From: JAHBNG01 sp039028975
GTDB lineage: Bacteria > Chloroflexota > Anaerolineae > Caldilineales > Caldilineaceae
Length of the DNA: 31,687 bases
Direction: 5' to 3'
NCBI GenBank assembly: GCA_039028975.1
Contig: JBCCHB010000182.1
Location: 1-31,687 of the forward strand
Positions 31,018 to 31,687 of the stretch are shown in pieces. Both the position numbers and the translations under genes were made by a program. Below the pieces are notes generated by a model. That model had not been told where the DNA came from and made no database searches. It worked only from the letters and a program-made list of their open reading frames with translations. The number at the start of each line of letters is the position of its first letter. The first letter of the stretch is position 1.

Positions 31018-31438
31018 TTACAGAGCCAACTGAGGACGAGAATCATTCAAGTCTTCCTTTTTGAGGGGAGATTGTTCAAGGGGAGATGAATTGAAATTGT
31101 TTTCTTCATTGTTTTGCAGTAAGGGACGTATGGAATTATACATAGCAATCACTGAAGTTGTTTGCTGAATGATAATGGACGTAACCAGTCCCCATCCGAA
31201 GACAAATGTACCACCTACAAGAAGTACGTTAGGTGCTATGGAGGAGATGAAGTTTATCCTCATGTTTTTCTCAAACTCCTCTGCTAGCTCCAACAACTTT
31301 GTCAATGGCAACCCCTTCCATTGCCATAAAGCGATCACTTCCGACATGGATAGTTTGGGCATCCAATTTGACCTTAATGCCATAACCGAGTTGGTATCAA
31401 GCATCTTCAATTTCGGGCAGACAGAGCTGATATCGTTC
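31018..31438 (-). pseudogene. Decayed fourth P1B-like P-type ATPase
   Basis: Two pieces of an ATPase of the same family survive. The first, reading down from about 31438, gives ERYQLCLPEIEDA, a stop (TGA at 31397-31399) where copy 3 has Gln, then YQLGYGIKVKLDAQTIHVGS and DRFMAMEGVAID. This matches the nucleotide-binding region of copy 3 (DLPQLEDAQYKIGYGLK, GSKRFMTMEGIAI). The second, in a different frame, gives LTKLLELAEEFEKNMRINF, then FVFGWGLVTSIIIQQTTSVI and MYNSIRPLL, matching the closing membrane helices of copy 3 (FILSDEFAANMRVNL, FLFGWGM, YNALKPLL). About 440 bases between them, including the GDGIND hinge, are gone, and everything upstream, including DKTGT, is missing. It cannot make a pump. 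Confidence 0.85.
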
Positions 31439-31472
31439 CTTTACACAATAATACCTTCATAAAAATTGTACC

Positions 31473-31493
31473 GTTCGACCGCAGTATAATACC
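31473..31493 (-). repeat. Shared intergenic motif, related copy
   Basis: On the minus strand it reads GGTATTATACTGCGGTCGAA plus C. The core TATACTGCGGTCG matches the start of the dispersed repeats at 21153 and 28927 and resembles the TATACTGG copies at 10327 and 13539. It lies between the decayed ATPase and the IS4-family element. Confidence 0.4.
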
Positions 31494-31543
31494 AAATGTC
31501 TCATCAAGCACCGTGAATGACGGTAATCGTAGCCCGTCTATTT

Positions 31544-31687
31544 TAGCTAACCATTACCCACAAGTTATATAGGATGAAAGATAAGGCGTGTGGCAGAGAT
31601 ATCGGAAAGGCGTTGCCATCCACGCCAGATAAAAGTGACGCCGGGGTGACCATCATTCTTGCGAGCGAGAAAGCCGCCGAGTTGAGC
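31544..31687 (-). mobile_element. IS4-family insertion sequence end (cut by window edge)
   Basis: The element contains the last 40 codons of a transposase and about 20 bases beyond its stop. The sequence TAGCTAACCATTACCCACAA (from 31545) next to the stop is a candidate terminal inverted repeat; its exact edge cannot be set without the other end. Confidence 0.6.
31565..31687 (-). CDS. IS4-family transposase, C-terminal fragment
   Basis: Forty residues in frame from the window edge to TAA (31565-31567): AQLGGFLARKNDGHPGVTFI, then WRGWQRLSDISATRLIFHPI. The L-G-G-F-L-x-R-K-x-D-G-x-P-G-V and W-R-G-x-Q-R-L pattern is the conserved C-terminal signature of IS4-type DDE transposases. The catalytic DDE residues lie outside the window, so activity cannot be judged. 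The frame was missed by simple start-to-stop searching because its start is off the edge. Confidence 0.82.
   Translation of the reverse strand, partial: AQLGGFLARKNDGHPGVTFIWRGWQRLSDISATRLIFHPI

Noticed and set aside
31018..31410. 130-residue intact minus-strand protein
   Set aside because: Only its C-terminal 100 or so residues match the ATPase family; the N-terminal 30 are a shadow frame of the neighbouring ATPase fragment, so the frame is part of a pseudogene.

Overview
The window looks like a piece of a Chloroflexota chromosome (Anaerolineae/Caldilineae-like; moderate confidence). The reasons are secreted multidomain proteins with Pro/Thr-rich linkers, a C-terminal Tyr-Leu-Pro-Leu-Ile motif on the largest protein, FG-GAP and Ig-like surface domains, and moderate GC. 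I saw no rRNA, tRNA or CRISPR. Both edges are cut inside insertion sequences: an IS3-family element at the left and an IS4-family transposase end at the right.

Layout. (1) 1-133: left end of an IS3-family element. (2) 207-340: nested inverted repeat. (3) 361-7620 (-): a 2419-residue exported protein with Ig-like domains, two beta-propeller regions and a PT linker. (4) 8270-10246 (-): a membrane-anchored LamG/FG-GAP protein, followed (10452-12064, -) by a histidine kinase and an OmpR/PhoB-type regulator that overlap by 3 bases. The gap between the kinase and the FG-GAP gene holds six direct repeats at exact helical phasing, a likely target of that regulator. (5) 12110-21803: a small-molecule catabolic region: amidohydrolase (-), 2-keto-4-pentenoate hydratase-like (+), phytanoyl-CoA dioxygenase/HEAT fusion (+), a 47-residue oxidoreductase remnant (+), a double alpha/beta-hydrolase (+), then BKACE/DUF849 (-), nitroreductase (-) and a GFA-family protein (-). 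(6) 22369-28921 (+): three consecutive paralogous P-type ATPases that resemble P1B metal pumps (HP motif, DKTGT, two closing membrane segments) but lack the transmembrane CPx cysteines. (7) 29139-30692 (+): an orphan family 5 solute-binding lipoprotein. (8) 31018-31438 (-): a decayed fourth ATPase of the same family, with a stop, an internal deletion and a frame change. (9) 31565-31687 (-): C-terminus of an IS4-family transposase.

How they may work together. Region 4 reads as a regulator pair controlling a surface protein. Region 5 has the enzyme types of a catabolic route (ring or amide opening, hydration, beta-keto acid cleavage), but the substrate is not visible. Regions 6 to 8 are the most unusual part: an expanded family of cysteine-less P1B-like pumps next to a binding protein that has no permease genes in the window. 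A family of intergenic repeats (an 85-bp pair at 21069 and 28927, and a shorter shared core at several sites) links regions 4 to 8.
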